Below, piece after piece: positions 1 to 7,171 of a stretch of 10,424 nucleotides of DNA (position 1 is the first letter of the stretch; every line of letters begins with the position of its first letter). Source of the DNA: Dehalococcoidia bacterium (GTDB lineage: Bacteria; Chloroflexota; Dehalococcoidia; Dehalococcoidales; UBA5760); contig DUEB01000012.1 in NCBI GenBank assembly GCA_011176655.1, positions 1 through 10,424 on the forward strand, in the 5' to 3' direction. The notes below the pieces were generated by a model that was not told where the DNA came from, did no database searches, and saw nothing but the letters and a program-made list of their open reading frames with translations. A program made the position numbers and the translations under genes.

Positions 1-643
1 CCAGGATGTCGTCGATAATCTGGAAGGCAATCCCCAGATTATAACCGTAGTCTTTCAGCGCCGTAATCATCCCTTCCGGTGCCCGGCTCAGGATAGCCCC
101 GGACTCGGTAGCCAGGGTAATCAGGGAGGCAGTCTTGGCCGCAATCCTGGCCAGATACTGCTCCCGCGTCTGCTCCAGACTAAAGGCACTGAAAGACTGA
201 TTCAATTCTCCCTGAGCAATGGTCATAATAGCCCGGGCGAAGAGCCTTATGACCCGCGGGTTTTGAGTCTCGCTGACGAGCTCTTCCGCCTGGGCAAGGA
301 GATAGTCCCCGAGCAGTATAGCCTTATCCTCACCCCATACCTTGTTAATCGTGGGGTGACCACGCCGAAGCGGAGAGTGGTCAATGGCATCGTCATGAAC
401 CAGGGTCGCCGTGTGCAGCACCTCAAGCGCCGCCGCCATGGGCAAGAGACAGCCGGGGTCGTAGTGATAGAACCTGCCTGATAAGAGCACCAGAGCGGGG
501 CGGACCCTCTTGCCGCCACCTCCCAGGCTGTGTGCCAGGAGCTCAGCCAGCCAGGAGGGGCTGACCTGGCTCACCGCCTTCAGCCTGGCTTCCACCTTAG
601 CCAGGTCTTCCCGAACCGGCTCGTATATTGTGCCCAGTGACAA
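1..643 (-). CDS. Long-chain polyprenyl diphosphate synthase (3' end cut by window edge)
   Basis: Trans-type prenyltransferase that adds isopentenyl diphosphate units to an allylic diphosphate, giving the chain for quinone side groups or lipid carriers. It is cytosolic or peripheral to the membrane. The first 214 residues are visible. GGGGKRVRP lies at about 41-49. The first aspartate-rich motif, HDDAID, has D84, D85 and D88. The second, QIIDD, has D211 and D212 and falls at the window edge, so roughly the last third of a typical 320-330 aa protein is missing. Ala79, five residues before D84, is small as in E. coli IspB, where this position limits chain length; a long product (C35-C45 class) is therefore inferred. 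The TTG start at 643 is chosen because GGAGG lies just upstream and the next residues read smoothly into the family N-terminus. Only 18 bp separate it from metG, so it is very probably cotranscribed. Exact chain length cannot be read from the sequence. Confidence 0.93.
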   Translation of the reverse strand, partial: MSLGTIYEPVREDLAKVEARLKAVSQVSPSWLAELLAHSLGGGGKRVRPALVLLSGRFYHYDPGCLLPMAAALEVLHTATLVHDDAIDHSPLRRGHPTINKVWGEDKAILLGDYLLAQAEELVSETQNPRVIRLFARAIMTIAQGELNQSFSAFSLEQTREQYLARIAAKTASLITLATESGAILSRAPEGMITALKDYGYNLGIAFQIIDDIL

Positions 644-661
644 TAAACTCCTCCAGCCTTA

Positions 662-2335
662 CTAACCACCGCCCTGCCCCAGACGGCTGAGTTCTTCTTC
701 AATCAACCCTTCATCAAGCTTGGTGAACAGGGGCTGTGGGGGGAGCAACCTCTGGCCCGGCTCGGGAACACGCAGCCGCCAACCGTCACCCGCCACGCTA
801 CCCTCAAAACCGAGGAACTCATGTAGCCTCTGAGAGCTAAAGGGCAGGAAGGGATAGAGCACCGTCCTCAGGCAGGAGATGACGATGATAGCTGTGTATA
901 AGGTGGTTGCCGCCGCCGACTTATCATCCTTAATCACCTTCCACGGGGACTTCTCCTCCAGGTAGCGGTTGGTCTCCTGGGCTAAGGACACCGCCTGTCT
1001 TATCGCCTCCCGAAAACGGCAGCGGGAAAGAAGCTCGCTCGTGGCACTAATCGTATCCCGGGCCAGGGCAGTAATCTCCAGGGTGCGCTCATCAAAGCCT
1101 CCTGGTGCCGGCACACAGCCGGCGAAGTTACGGTAGGTGAAGGTGAGCACCCGATGCACCAAGTTTCCGTAGGTGGCTACCAGCTCGTCGTTGTTACGCC
1201 GCACAAACTCACGCCAGGAGAAATCGGTATCGCTGGTCTCGGGCATAGCCGCCGACAGCAGGTAGCGCAGCGGGTCGGGGTCGTAACGCGCTAGGTAATC
1301 GGGCAGCCAGACCGCCCAGTTGCGACTGGTGGAGAGCTTTTTGCCCTCAATCATCAAGAACTCGTTGGCCGGAACATCATAGGGTAGATTCAGGTCTCCG
1401 TAGCCCATCAGCATCGCCGGCCAGATAATGGTATGAAAGACGATGTTATCCTTACCGATAAAATTATATATCTTGGTAGAGTTATCCTGCCAGTAGTCAC
1501 GCCACCTTTCCGCATCTCCGCCGGACTCAGCCCACTCCTTAGCCGCCGAAAGATAGCCAATCACCGCCTCAAACCAGACATAGAGCCGCTTACCCTCGAA
1601 GCCCGTAAGCGGCACCGGCACCCCCCAGTCTATATCCCGGGTAATCGCCCGGTCCTTGAGCCCTCCCTCCAGATAGCGCAGGGTGAAGTTGAGGACATTC
1701 TGCCGCCAGTGGGTCTGCTGCTTTACCCAGGCGAGAAGCCGGTCCTGGAAGGCGGAGAGCCGAAAAAAGAAGTGCTCCGAGTCCCGGAACTCCGGAGCGC
1801 CATTGCAGAAGGAGCAATACGGGTTAACCAGCTCGGCCGGGCTGAGAGGCTTACCGCAGTCATCACACTGGTCACCACGCGCCCCGCCAGCCTGACAGTA
1901 GGGGCAGGTGCCCTCAATATAGCGGTCGGAGAGGAAGCGCTGGCAGCGAGGACAGTAGGGCTGTGACACCGTAGCCCGATACAGATAGCCCTTGTCGAGC
2001 AGGTTAAGGAAGAAGTCCTGGGCTACCGCGGCGTGGTTAGCCGTGCCCGTTGAGGTAAACAGGTCAAAAGAGATGCCAAACCTCTGAAACGAATCCAGAA
2101 ACTCGCCGTAATAGCGAGCCGCTATCGCCTCCGGTTTTATGCCCTCTCTCTCCGCCCTCAGGGTTATCGGCGTGCCGTGCTGGTCGGAACCCGATACCAT
2201 CAGAACCTGGTTACCCTTGAGGCGATGGTAGCGGGCAAATATATCCGCCGGGAGATATGCCCCCGCAATCTGGCCCAGATGCAGCGAGCCATTAGCATAG
2301 GGCCAGGCCACCCCGATAAAAACTCTCTCAGCCAC
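662..2335 (-). CDS. metG: Methionyl-tRNA synthetase (short form, two zinc knuckles)
   Basis: Class I aminoacyl-tRNA synthetase that charges tRNA-Met with methionine using ATP. The Rossmann signature is HLGQ at 19-22, following AWPYANGS; the usual last histidine is Gln. The KMSKS loop is KLSTS at 333-337. The connective domain carries four CxxC pairs (C128/C131, C144/C147, C157/C160, C174/C177), the E. coli-like arrangement of two zinc knuckles. An anticodon-binding helical domain follows. The protein is about 557 aa and ends without the C-terminal EMAP/Trbp-like tRNA-binding domain of the 677-aa E. coli enzyme. An upstream in-frame GTG at 2368 would add 11 residues. GTG at 2335 is preferred because AGAGGAAAA precedes it at good spacing and MAERVFIGVAWPYANG matches a usual MetRS N-terminus, whereas 2368 has no clear ribosome site. 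It lies in an operon between the small zinc protein and the polyprenyl synthase. Confidence 0.97.
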   Translation of the reverse strand: MAERVFIGVAWPYANGSLHLGQIAGAYLPADIFARYHRLKGNQVLMVSGSDQHGTPITLRAEREGIKPEAIAARYYGEFLDSFQRFGISFDLFTSTGTANHAAVAQDFFLNLLDKGYLYRATVSQPYCPRCQRFLSDRYIEGTCPYCQAGGARGDQCDDCGKPLSPAELVNPYCSFCNGAPEFRDSEHFFFRLSAFQDRLLAWVKQQTHWRQNVLNFTLRYLEGGLKDRAITRDIDWGVPVPLTGFEGKRLYVWFEAVIGYLSAAKEWAESGGDAERWRDYWQDNSTKIYNFIGKDNIVFHTIIWPAMLMGYGDLNLPYDVPANEFLMIEGKKLSTSRNWAVWLPDYLARYDPDPLRYLLSAAMPETSDTDFSWREFVRRNNDELVATYGNLVHRVLTFTYRNFAGCVPAPGGFDERTLEITALARDTISATSELLSRCRFREAIRQAVSLAQETNRYLEEKSPWKVIKDDKSAAATTLYTAIIVISCLRTVLYPFLPFSSQRLHEFLGFEGSVAGDGWRLRVPEPGQRLLPPQPLFTKLDEGLIEEELSRLGQGGG

Positions 2336-2386
2336 AGCTTTTCCTCTTGAATTATTAGCCGGCGCCACCAGCTGGTAACAGGAGTC

Positions 2387-2593
2387 CTACGACTGCTCCG
2401 GGAAGAAGGTAAGCACCCGCTCCCGCTTGTCTTCCCGATAGCGGGCGTATCCCTTCTCCAAACAGCAGGCCGCGCACAGGTTCACGACGGCACCGTCCTC
2501 CTCTTCGATAATCAGGTAACGCTCGGCATGCGGGATAATCCGGTGACACCCGTCACACTCAACGTTACCCAAAGATATACACCCTCGACGCAT
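2387..2593 (-). CDS. Small zinc-ribbon-like protein, function unknown
   Basis: A 68-aa protein with two CxxC pairs, C13/C16 and C40/C43 (followed directly by C44), separated by a 23-residue stretch containing the hydrophobic run RYLIIEEEDG. This spacing suggests a single zinc-ribbon or rubredoxin-like knuckle binding one metal ion. The C-terminal third is charged (KGYARYREDKRERV). No signal peptide or membrane segment is present. The ATG at 2593 has only a G-rich stretch (GGGGGTG) as a possible ribosome site, so the true start could be slightly internal. It sits 60 bp after rsmI and 51 bp before the preferred metG start, all on the same strand, so cotranscription with translation genes is likely. 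I do not recognise a named family; a metal-binding accessory role is inferred from the cysteines only. Confidence 0.75.
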   Translation of the reverse strand: MRRGCISLGNVECDGCHRIIPHAERYLIIEEEDGAVVNLCAACCLEKGYARYREDKRERVLTFFPEQS

Positions 2594-2653
2594 GATACAC
2601 CCCCAATCGACATAAAGCTATACTACCGTAGCAGCTCAGGCAAAGCCAGAAGC

Positions 2654-3469
2654 CTAACCCAGTCTAAGCCAGGCACGATACAGCTCCCTCCGGGAGAGGC
2701 CCGTTTCCTCAGCCACCCTGGCGACGGCCTCTCGGGCGCTTGCCCCGGAGCGGCGTAGCTCACCCAGATGCTGCTCAATATCCTCGGTCAGCCGCGGCGC
2801 CTCCGCCTCCCCCCTACCGGCGATAACCAGGGTAAACTCCCCCCGCGGCTGGGTAAAGTGCGCCCGCGCCTCACTGACCACCCCCCGGAAGACCTCCTCA
2901 TGAACCTTGGTCAGCTCACGGCATACCGCCACCCGCCGGTCACCCAGGACGCTGAGAATATCATCCAGGGCCGCCTCCAGGCGGTGCGGCGTCTCCAGGG
3001 CGATAATAGTGCCCTCTTCACCAGCCACCGACTCCAGCCGCTGCCGCCGACTGCCCGCCCTGCGAGGTAGAAAGCCCAGGTAGATAAACCTATCGGTGGG
3101 CAGCCCGGAAACCACCAGCGCCGTAATCACGACCGAGGCTCCGGGAACCGGCACTATCGGAACCCCGCGCCCGGTGGCGGCGACCACCAGTTCATAGCCC
3201 GGGTCGGATATCCCCGGCATACCGGCGTCAGCCACCAGGGCCACATCACCGCTCTCAAGGCAGTCCAGAATATAAGCCATCTTCACCCGCTTATTGTGCT
3301 CGTGGTAGCTCGTAAGCGGCGTCTTGATGTCATAGGCGGCCAGAAGCTTTCTGGTGCGGCGGGTGTCCTCAGCCGCGATAAGATTTACCTCTCGCAGGGT
3401 GCGCAGAGCACGCAGGGAAATATCCTCCAGGTTGCCGATCGGGGTCGCCACCAGGTAAAGTGCCGCCAT
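2654..3469 (-). CDS. rsmI: 16S rRNA (cytidine1402-2'-O)-methyltransferase RsmI
   Basis: SAM-dependent tetrapyrrole-methylase-fold enzyme that 2'-O-methylates C1402 in the decoding centre of 16S rRNA. The 271-aa length fits the family (about 270-290). Visible family motifs: LVATPIGNLEDIS at 6-18, AEDTRRTRKLL at 33-43, TSYHEHN at 53-59, and the glycine-rich VADAGMPGISDPG at 79-91. Then come a VPVPGASVVITAL stretch, GFLPRR, and the ETPHRL and CRELTKVHEE motifs in the second half. The end (ETGLSRRELYRAWL) is the usual short C-terminal helix-turn-helix-like tail. The ATG at 3469 has AGAGGAAG about ten bases upstream and AAGG closer. It is the first gene of the minus-strand operon, with a promoter at 3498-3527. 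All expected motifs are present, so it should be functional. Confidence 0.97.
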   Translation of the reverse strand: MAALYLVATPIGNLEDISLRALRTLREVNLIAAEDTRRTRKLLAAYDIKTPLTSYHEHNKRVKMAYILDCLESGDVALVADAGMPGISDPGYELVVAATGRGVPIVPVPGASVVITALVVSGLPTDRFIYLGFLPRRAGSRRQRLESVAGEEGTIIALETPHRLEAALDDILSVLGDRRVAVCRELTKVHEEVFRGVVSEARAHFTQPRGEFTLVIAGRGEAEAPRLTEDIEQHLGELRRSGASAREAVARVAEETGLSRRELYRAWLRLG

Positions 3470-3497
3470 CGCCTTCTATCTTCCTCTGACCACGCCT

Positions 3498-3527
3498 ATT
3501 ATAACCTTATAACTCGGCACTCGTCTA
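3498..3527 (-). promoter_or_regulatory. Predicted promoter of the rsmI operon
   Basis: On the minus strand, a perfect TATAAT (3503-3498) lies 18 bp downstream of TAGACG (3527-3522), which matches four of six bases of the -35 consensus. Transcription would start near 3491, giving a leader of about 20 nt before the rsmI ATG. It is divergent from the degV promoter 30 bp away. Prediction from motif and position only. Confidence 0.55.
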
Positions 3528-3533
3528 TACCGG

Positions 3534-3562
3534 TTGACAAACGAATAAATGATTCGTATCAT
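3534..3562 (+). promoter_or_regulatory. Predicted sigma-70-type promoter of the degV-family gene
   Basis: Perfect TTGACA (3534-3539), a 17-bp spacer, and TATCAT (3557-3562), five of six bases of the -10 consensus. The start site would be about 3569, giving a leader of about 53 nt before the ATG at 3623. The -10 is embedded in a small inverted repeat and in the first copy of a tandem 8-bp repeat, which suggests that access to it is regulated. Confidence 0.7.
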
Positions 3563-3570
3563 CGTATCAT
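3549..3570. repeat. Tandem 8-bp repeat and inverted repeat over a promoter -10
   Basis: CGTATCAT occurs twice back to back (3555-3562 and 3563-3570), followed by a partial third start, CGTAG. The first copy also forms ATGAT-N4-ATCAT (3549-3562), a 5-bp dyad covering the -10 of the degV-family promoter. Repeats that cover the -10 and start site are a usual place for a repressor to bind. This is inference; no known operator consensus is recognised. Confidence 0.4.
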
Positions 3571-3622
3571 CGTAGTAACCCCTTAGTTGAATACCCGAAT
3601 ACCTGACTGAAAAGGAGATGCT

Positions 3623-4486
3623 ATGAGACAGGTAACTATTATCACCGACGGCGTCGCTACCGTGCCCGCAGAGGTAGTCCGAGAGTACGACATCTTAGTA
3701 GCCCCCTTCCACATCAAGATGGACGGCAAGGATTACCTGGAAACGGAAATGGACCGGGAACAGCTCTATACCCGACTCAGGAGTAAGGAGAACCTGCCCA
3801 CCACCTCACCCCCCTCTCCCGGCGAGTTCTTAGAGCTGTGTAAGCAGGCAAGCCAGCAGGCACCGGCCATCCTGATTATTGTTCTGACCAGTGGCTTCTC
3901 CCAGGCATATAACTCAGCGCTGAACGCTAAAAGTTTAGCCGCCAAGCAGCTACCCGGTGTCACCGTTGAGGTCTTTGACTCCCTCACCGTGGTCGGCGGC
4001 CAGATGCTGGTCACCATCGGGGCGGCCAAGGCAGCCCATGAAGGCAAGAGCCTGCCCGAAGTAATTGAGGCCACCGACAGCATAAGGCAGCGCGTGGCCT
4101 CGCTCGCCCTGAGAGAGTCCCTGTTTCACTTTGACCGCAGTGGCCGAGCAGGCAAGGCTAAGGACTGGGCCAAGTCCGAAATCACCACCACAACATTGCT
4201 GGAGACCAGCGCCGCCAGTGGCGGAGTGACCAAACCGCTATTAAGAGAGCGCACCCTGACTAAAGCCATCGACGCCACGCTCGACATGTTAGCCGAAAGG
4301 AGCCCGGGTAAGCGGTTACACATAGCGATAACCCACACCAACGCCCCTGATAAAGCTGAGACGCTGAGGAAGAAGCTCGTCTCACGGTTTAACCCGGTTG
4401 AGGCCTACCTCAACGAGTGCTCAATGGTGGCGGCGGCCATCAACGGAGAGGGCTTGGTCGAGTTCGGCTGCTACGCCGAGGACTAG
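3623..4486 (+). CDS. DegV-family fatty-acid-binding protein (FakB-like)
   Basis: DegV-fold protein of 287 aa, the usual length. Family members studied in Firmicutes (FakB) hold a fatty acid in a deep pocket and present its carboxylate to the kinase FakA, feeding exogenous or recycled acids into phospholipid synthesis. Visible features: ITDGVATVP at 7-15 (the family's ITDS-type start, with Gly in place of Ser at position 10), TTSPPSPGEF at 60-69 (lipid-contact loop), and LTSGFSQAYNSA from about 88 (second ligand-binding loop). The usual RYLxKGGRIG segment appears as a diverged LFHFDRSGRAGKAKDW. AAGGAG sits eight bases before the ATG. It has its own promoter and appears monocistronic, with a 198-bp gap before guaB3. 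No FakA/DhaK-like partner is visible here, so the fatty-acid kinase link is inferred from the family. Confidence 0.9.
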   Translation: MRQVTIITDGVATVPAEVVREYDILVAPFHIKMDGKDYLETEMDREQLYTRLRSKENLPTTSPPSPGEFLELCKQASQQAPAILIIVLTSGFSQAYNSALNAKSLAAKQLPGVTVEVFDSLTVVGGQMLVTIGAAKAAHEGKSLPEVIEATDSIRQRVASLALRESLFHFDRSGRAGKAKDWAKSEITTTTLLETSAASGGVTKPLLRERTLTKAIDATLDMLAERSPGKRLHIAITHTNAPDKAETLRKKLVSRFNPVEAYLNECSMVAAAINGEGLVEFGCYAED

Positions 4487-4630
4487 GCGGCACCCCCAGC
4501 CCCATGATAAAACCCCCTTCCGAGGCACCCGGTCAGGTCAGGGGGTAAAGCGACCAAGCGCAGCCATATTTTAAGCCACCGGGCTACTTATTGACCGCCC
4601 CCGTAAAGCAGCCACTTTCCCTTCGCTTCC

Positions 4631-4660
4631 TTGACTTTGAAGCCTTATCTTTGATATAGT
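4631..4660 (+). promoter_or_regulatory. Predicted promoter of guaB3
   Basis: TTGACT (4631-4636) and TATAGT (4655-4660), each five of six consensus bases, are separated by 18 bp. Transcription would begin near 4667, leaving a leader of only about 18 nt that just contains the ribosome site AAGAAGG (4670-4676). The short leader leaves no room for a riboswitch. Confidence 0.55.
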
Positions 4661-4684
4661 TCCAGTTTAAGAAGGGTGAGCAAA

Positions 4685-5830
4685 ATGGCTATTCCTCAGT
4701 TCAAGCAGTTACGACGGGCCTACGGTTTTGATGAGGTGGCGATAGTCCCCGGGGAGGTAACCATTAACCCCGACCAGACAAACACCGAACTCAAGGTTGA
4801 GGACATCACCTTCACCATCCCCATCATCGCTTCGGCTATGGATGCGGTGACCGACGTTAACTTCGCCATCCTGTTGAGTAAGCTGGGGGGGCTCGCCGTT
4901 CTCCACCTAGAAGGGGTGCAGACCCGGTATCAGCAGCCCCAGGAGATACTTCTTCAGATTGCCCAGGCATCCGATACCGAGATTACCCCCCTGCTTCAGA
5001 AGGTCTATTCCCAGCCGATTCAGGAGAACCTGGTCGGTGAAAGAATAGAGGCAATCAAAAAAGCCGGGGCCGTATGCGCCGTTTCGGCGACACCAGCCAA
5101 TACCAAACGCCTGTCCCCGATAGCCGTCGAAGCCGGAGCCGACATTCTGGTTGTCGCCTCGACGGTGACCACCGCCCGGCACACCTCCAAAAGCTACCGC
5201 GGACTGTCGTTCTCCGAGCTCCGTAAGACGCTGCCCATGCCCATTATCGTGGGCAACTGTGTCAGCTACGGCGCCTGTCTGGAGCTAATGAGAACCGGTA
5301 TCTCCGCAGTCCTGGTCGGTGTTGGCCCCGGGGCCGCCTGCACCACCCGCGAGGTCATCGGTGTCGGCGTCCCCCAGATAACGGCCACCATAGACTGCGC
5401 CGCCGCCCGGGATGAGTACCAGCGCGAGTCGGGGAGATACGTCCCCGTAATTACCGACGGCGGTTTTCGTAAGGGCGGAGACCTGTGTAAAGCCCTGGCC
5501 GCCGGGGCCGATGCCGTAATGCTCGGCTCCATTCTGGCTCAAGCCAAAGAGGCCCCAGGGCTGGGTTATCACTGGGGCATGGCCCACCCACACCCAGCCC
5601 TCCCCAGAGGAACCCGAATCAAGGTCGGCGTCTCCGGCTCACTGGAACAGATTCTGTTTGGCCCCGCCTCAGTCACCGATGGCAGCCAAAACCTCATGGG
5701 GGCAGTTCGCACCGCCATGGGCGTCTGCGGCGCTTTTACCATTCCGGAGATGCACCAGGCTGAGATGGTGGTGGCTCCCGCCATTACCACCGAAGGGAAG
5801 TTCTGGCAACTATCAAGGTCGCCGGGCTAG
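4685..5830 (+). CDS. guaB3: GuaB3-type IMP dehydrogenase / GMP reductase family protein
   Basis: TIM-barrel purine enzyme of the IMPDH/GMPR superfamily, about 381 aa, with no inserted CBS domains. The catalytic loop is GPGAACTTR, with Cys219 as the nucleophile that would form the covalent purine intermediate. Upstream are [11 protein letters not shown] (substrate/cofactor region), GLAVLHLEG, and [11 protein letters not shown]. Downstream are [28 protein letters not shown] (phosphate-binding) and a shortened flap around [14 protein letters not shown]. The [20 protein letters not shown] stretch after the Cys is typical of the actinobacterial/cyanobacterial GuaB3 group rather than canonical GuaB, and members of that group have been reported to act as GMP reductase. 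The assignment of reaction is therefore uncertain: GMP to IMP, or IMP to XMP. ATG at 4685 is preferred over GTG at 4676 because AAGAAGG precedes it at proper spacing and the GTG overlaps that site. It stands alone, with its own promoter. Confidence 0.9.
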   Translation: MAIPQFKQLRRAYGFDEVAIVPGEVTINPDQTNTELKVEDITFTIPIIASAMDAVTDVNFAILLSKLGGLAVLHLEGVQTRYQQPQEILLQIAQASDTEITPLLQKVYSQPIQENLVGERIEAIKKAGAVCAVSATPANTKRLSPIAVEAGADILVVASTVTTARHTSKSYRGLSFSELRKTLPMPIIVGNCVSYGACLELMRTGISAVLVGVGPGAACTTREVIGVGVPQITATIDCAAARDEYQRESGRYVPVITDGGFRKGGDLCKALAAGADAVMLGSILAQAKEAPGLGYHWGMAHPHPALPRGTRIKVGVSGSLEQILFGPASVTDGSQNLMGAVRTAMGVCGAFTIPEMHQAEMVVAPAITTEGKFWQLSRSPG

Positions 5831-5839
5831 TGCTATAAT
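5831..5839 (+). promoter_or_regulatory. Extended -10 promoter of treT abutting the guaB3 stop
   Basis: TGCTATAAT is an exact extended -10 element (TGnTATAAT) beginning at the base after the guaB3 TAG. No convincing -35 is seen 17 bp upstream, which the extended element can compensate for. The start would be near 5845, giving a leader of about 37 nt before the ATG at 5882. It implies that treT can be transcribed separately from guaB3 despite the 51-bp gap. Confidence 0.6.
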
Positions 5840-5881
5840 GCACGGTAGTTCCTTAGACCTGGAAGCGCAGGGGTAGTCTCG

Positions 5882-7171
5882 ATGCTATACAAAATCTCCC
5901 TGGGAACGTCTGACATTAACAAATACCGCCTGATACAGAGCCGGGAGCTTATCGATGAAGTGGTAAGCCTGGGGAGAGAACTAAAGGGGCTGCGCCTGTG
6001 TCACATCAACTCCACGCCCTTCGGGGGTGGGGTCGCCGAACTCCTGGTCTCCTACATTCCCCTGCTGCGCGCCTTAGGCATTCAAGCCGACTGGCAGGTG
6101 ATACGCGGCGACCGCCACTTCTTTACCATCACCAAAGGGCTGCATAACGCCCTCCAGGGGGCGCCGCTTAGCGAGATTAAAAAGCAGAGCGTGAGAAGAA
6201 GGTATCTGTCCAATAACCTGAGTAATGCCCGTGAGCTTGACCCCGACTACGACGTCTTTATCGTTAACGACCCTCAGCCGGCGGCCCTGCGCCACTACTC
6301 GCCGGACAGCAGAGCCAAATGGATATGGCGCTGCCACGTAGATAGCTCCCAGCCGGACGCCACGGTGTGGAACTTCCTGCGCCCCTACATTCAGGAGTAC
6401 GACGCTGCGGTCTTCACCACCGAGAAGTTCGTGCCCCGGAACCTTCGCCTCAGCAGAATCGCCACCATGGCCCCCGCCATCTGCGCCTTCAGCTCCAAGA
6501 ACATGTTTATCAAGAAGTATATCTGCCGGGAAATGCTGGAAAACCTCGGCTTCGACCGCAACCGCTTCCTGATTACCCAGGTATCCCGCTTCGACCGCTG
6601 GAAAGACCCCTTCGGCACCATCACTGCCTACCGCCTGGCCAAAAAGGAGATACCGGGCCTGCAGCTAGCCATGATAGGCAGCTTCGCCCAGGACGACCCG
6701 GAAGGCTGGGATATGTACGCCGACATCCATGCCGAAGCCGATAAAGACGATGACATGTTTATCTACTCCAACCTCACCGGCATCGGTAACATGGAGGTTA
6801 ACGCCTTTCAACGGGCCAGCGACGTGATTATCCAGAAGTCAATCAGGGAGGGTTTCGGGCTGGTAGTCGCCGAAGCGCTGTGGAAAGAGACGCCGGTAAT
6901 CGCCGGTAACGCCGGCGGTATCCCCCTGCAGATGACCGGTGGGCTCAGTAACTACCTGGTGAACAGCGTCGAGGAGTGCGCCGAGAAGATAGTCTATCTG
7001 CTGCGTAACCCGGCCGCCTGCCAGCGCTTAGGTGAAGAGGGCAGGGAGATTGTTACCCGCGACTTCCTCATGCCCCGACTGGCACGAGACGAACTGAGAC
7101 TGATAAAGAGCCTGGTAGACAAAAAGCCAGCTCTACTAACAAGCACCAAACCGGACACCGGAAATCACTAG
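5882..7171 (+). CDS. treT: Trehalose synthase TreT-like GT4 glycosyltransferase
   Basis: A 429-aa retaining GT-B glycosyltransferase. Archaeal TreT reversibly joins NDP-glucose and glucose into trehalose, a compatible solute. The N-terminal half carries HINSTPFGGGVAE (41-53), then the acceptor-side stretches with WQVIRGDRHFF, TKGLHNALQG and WRCHVDSSQPD, all characteristic of TreT/trehalose phosphorylase-type members. The C-terminal nucleotide-sugar domain has VSRFDRWKDP, the ExxxxxxxE signature REGFGLVVAE (E323, E331), and VIAGNAGGIPLQ. The length fits archaeal TreT (about 415 aa). The ATG at 5882 follows a modest AGGGGTAG site. There is no adjacent sugar kinase, phosphatase or transporter, so it does not belong to a trehalose-uptake cluster; a role in making trehalose as an osmo- or stress-protectant is inferred. 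Trehalose phosphorylase of the same GT4 clade is the main alternative. Its stop overlaps that of the next, convergent gene. Confidence 0.83.
   Translation: MLYKISLGTSDINKYRLIQSRELIDEVVSLGRELKGLRLCHINSTPFGGGVAELLVSYIPLLRALGIQADWQVIRGDRHFFTITKGLHNALQGAPLSEIKKQSVRRRYLSNNLSNARELDPDYDVFIVNDPQPAALRHYSPDSRAKWIWRCHVDSSQPDATVWNFLRPYIQEYDAAVFTTEKFVPRNLRLSRIATMAPAICAFSSKNMFIKKYICREMLENLGFDRNRFLITQVSRFDRWKDPFGTITAYRLAKKEIPGLQLAMIGSFAQDDPEGWDMYADIHAEADKDDDMFIYSNLTGIGNMEVNAFQRASDVIIQKSIREGFGLVVAEALWKETPVIAGNAGGIPLQMTGGLSNYLVNSVEECAEKIVYLLRNPAACQRLGEEGREIVTRDFLMPRLARDELRLIKSLVDKKPALLTSTKPDTGNH

Noticed and set aside
1433..1966. Long plus-strand open frame inside metG
   Set aside because: It is antisense to strongly supported MetRS coding sequence, has no ribosome site or family features, and is explained by the GC-rich codon pattern.
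4512..4546. Inverted repeat ACCCCCT-N21-AGGGGGT after the degV-family gene as a terminator
   Set aside because: The stem is only 7 bp with a 21-nt loop, and no T-run follows on the plus strand. A short TTTT follows only on the minus strand, where no upstream gene needs termination.
4661..4684. Riboswitch or attenuator upstream of guaB3
   Set aside because: The predicted leader is about 18 nt, too short for a purine riboswitch, and no aptamer-like fold is visible in the 198-bp gap.
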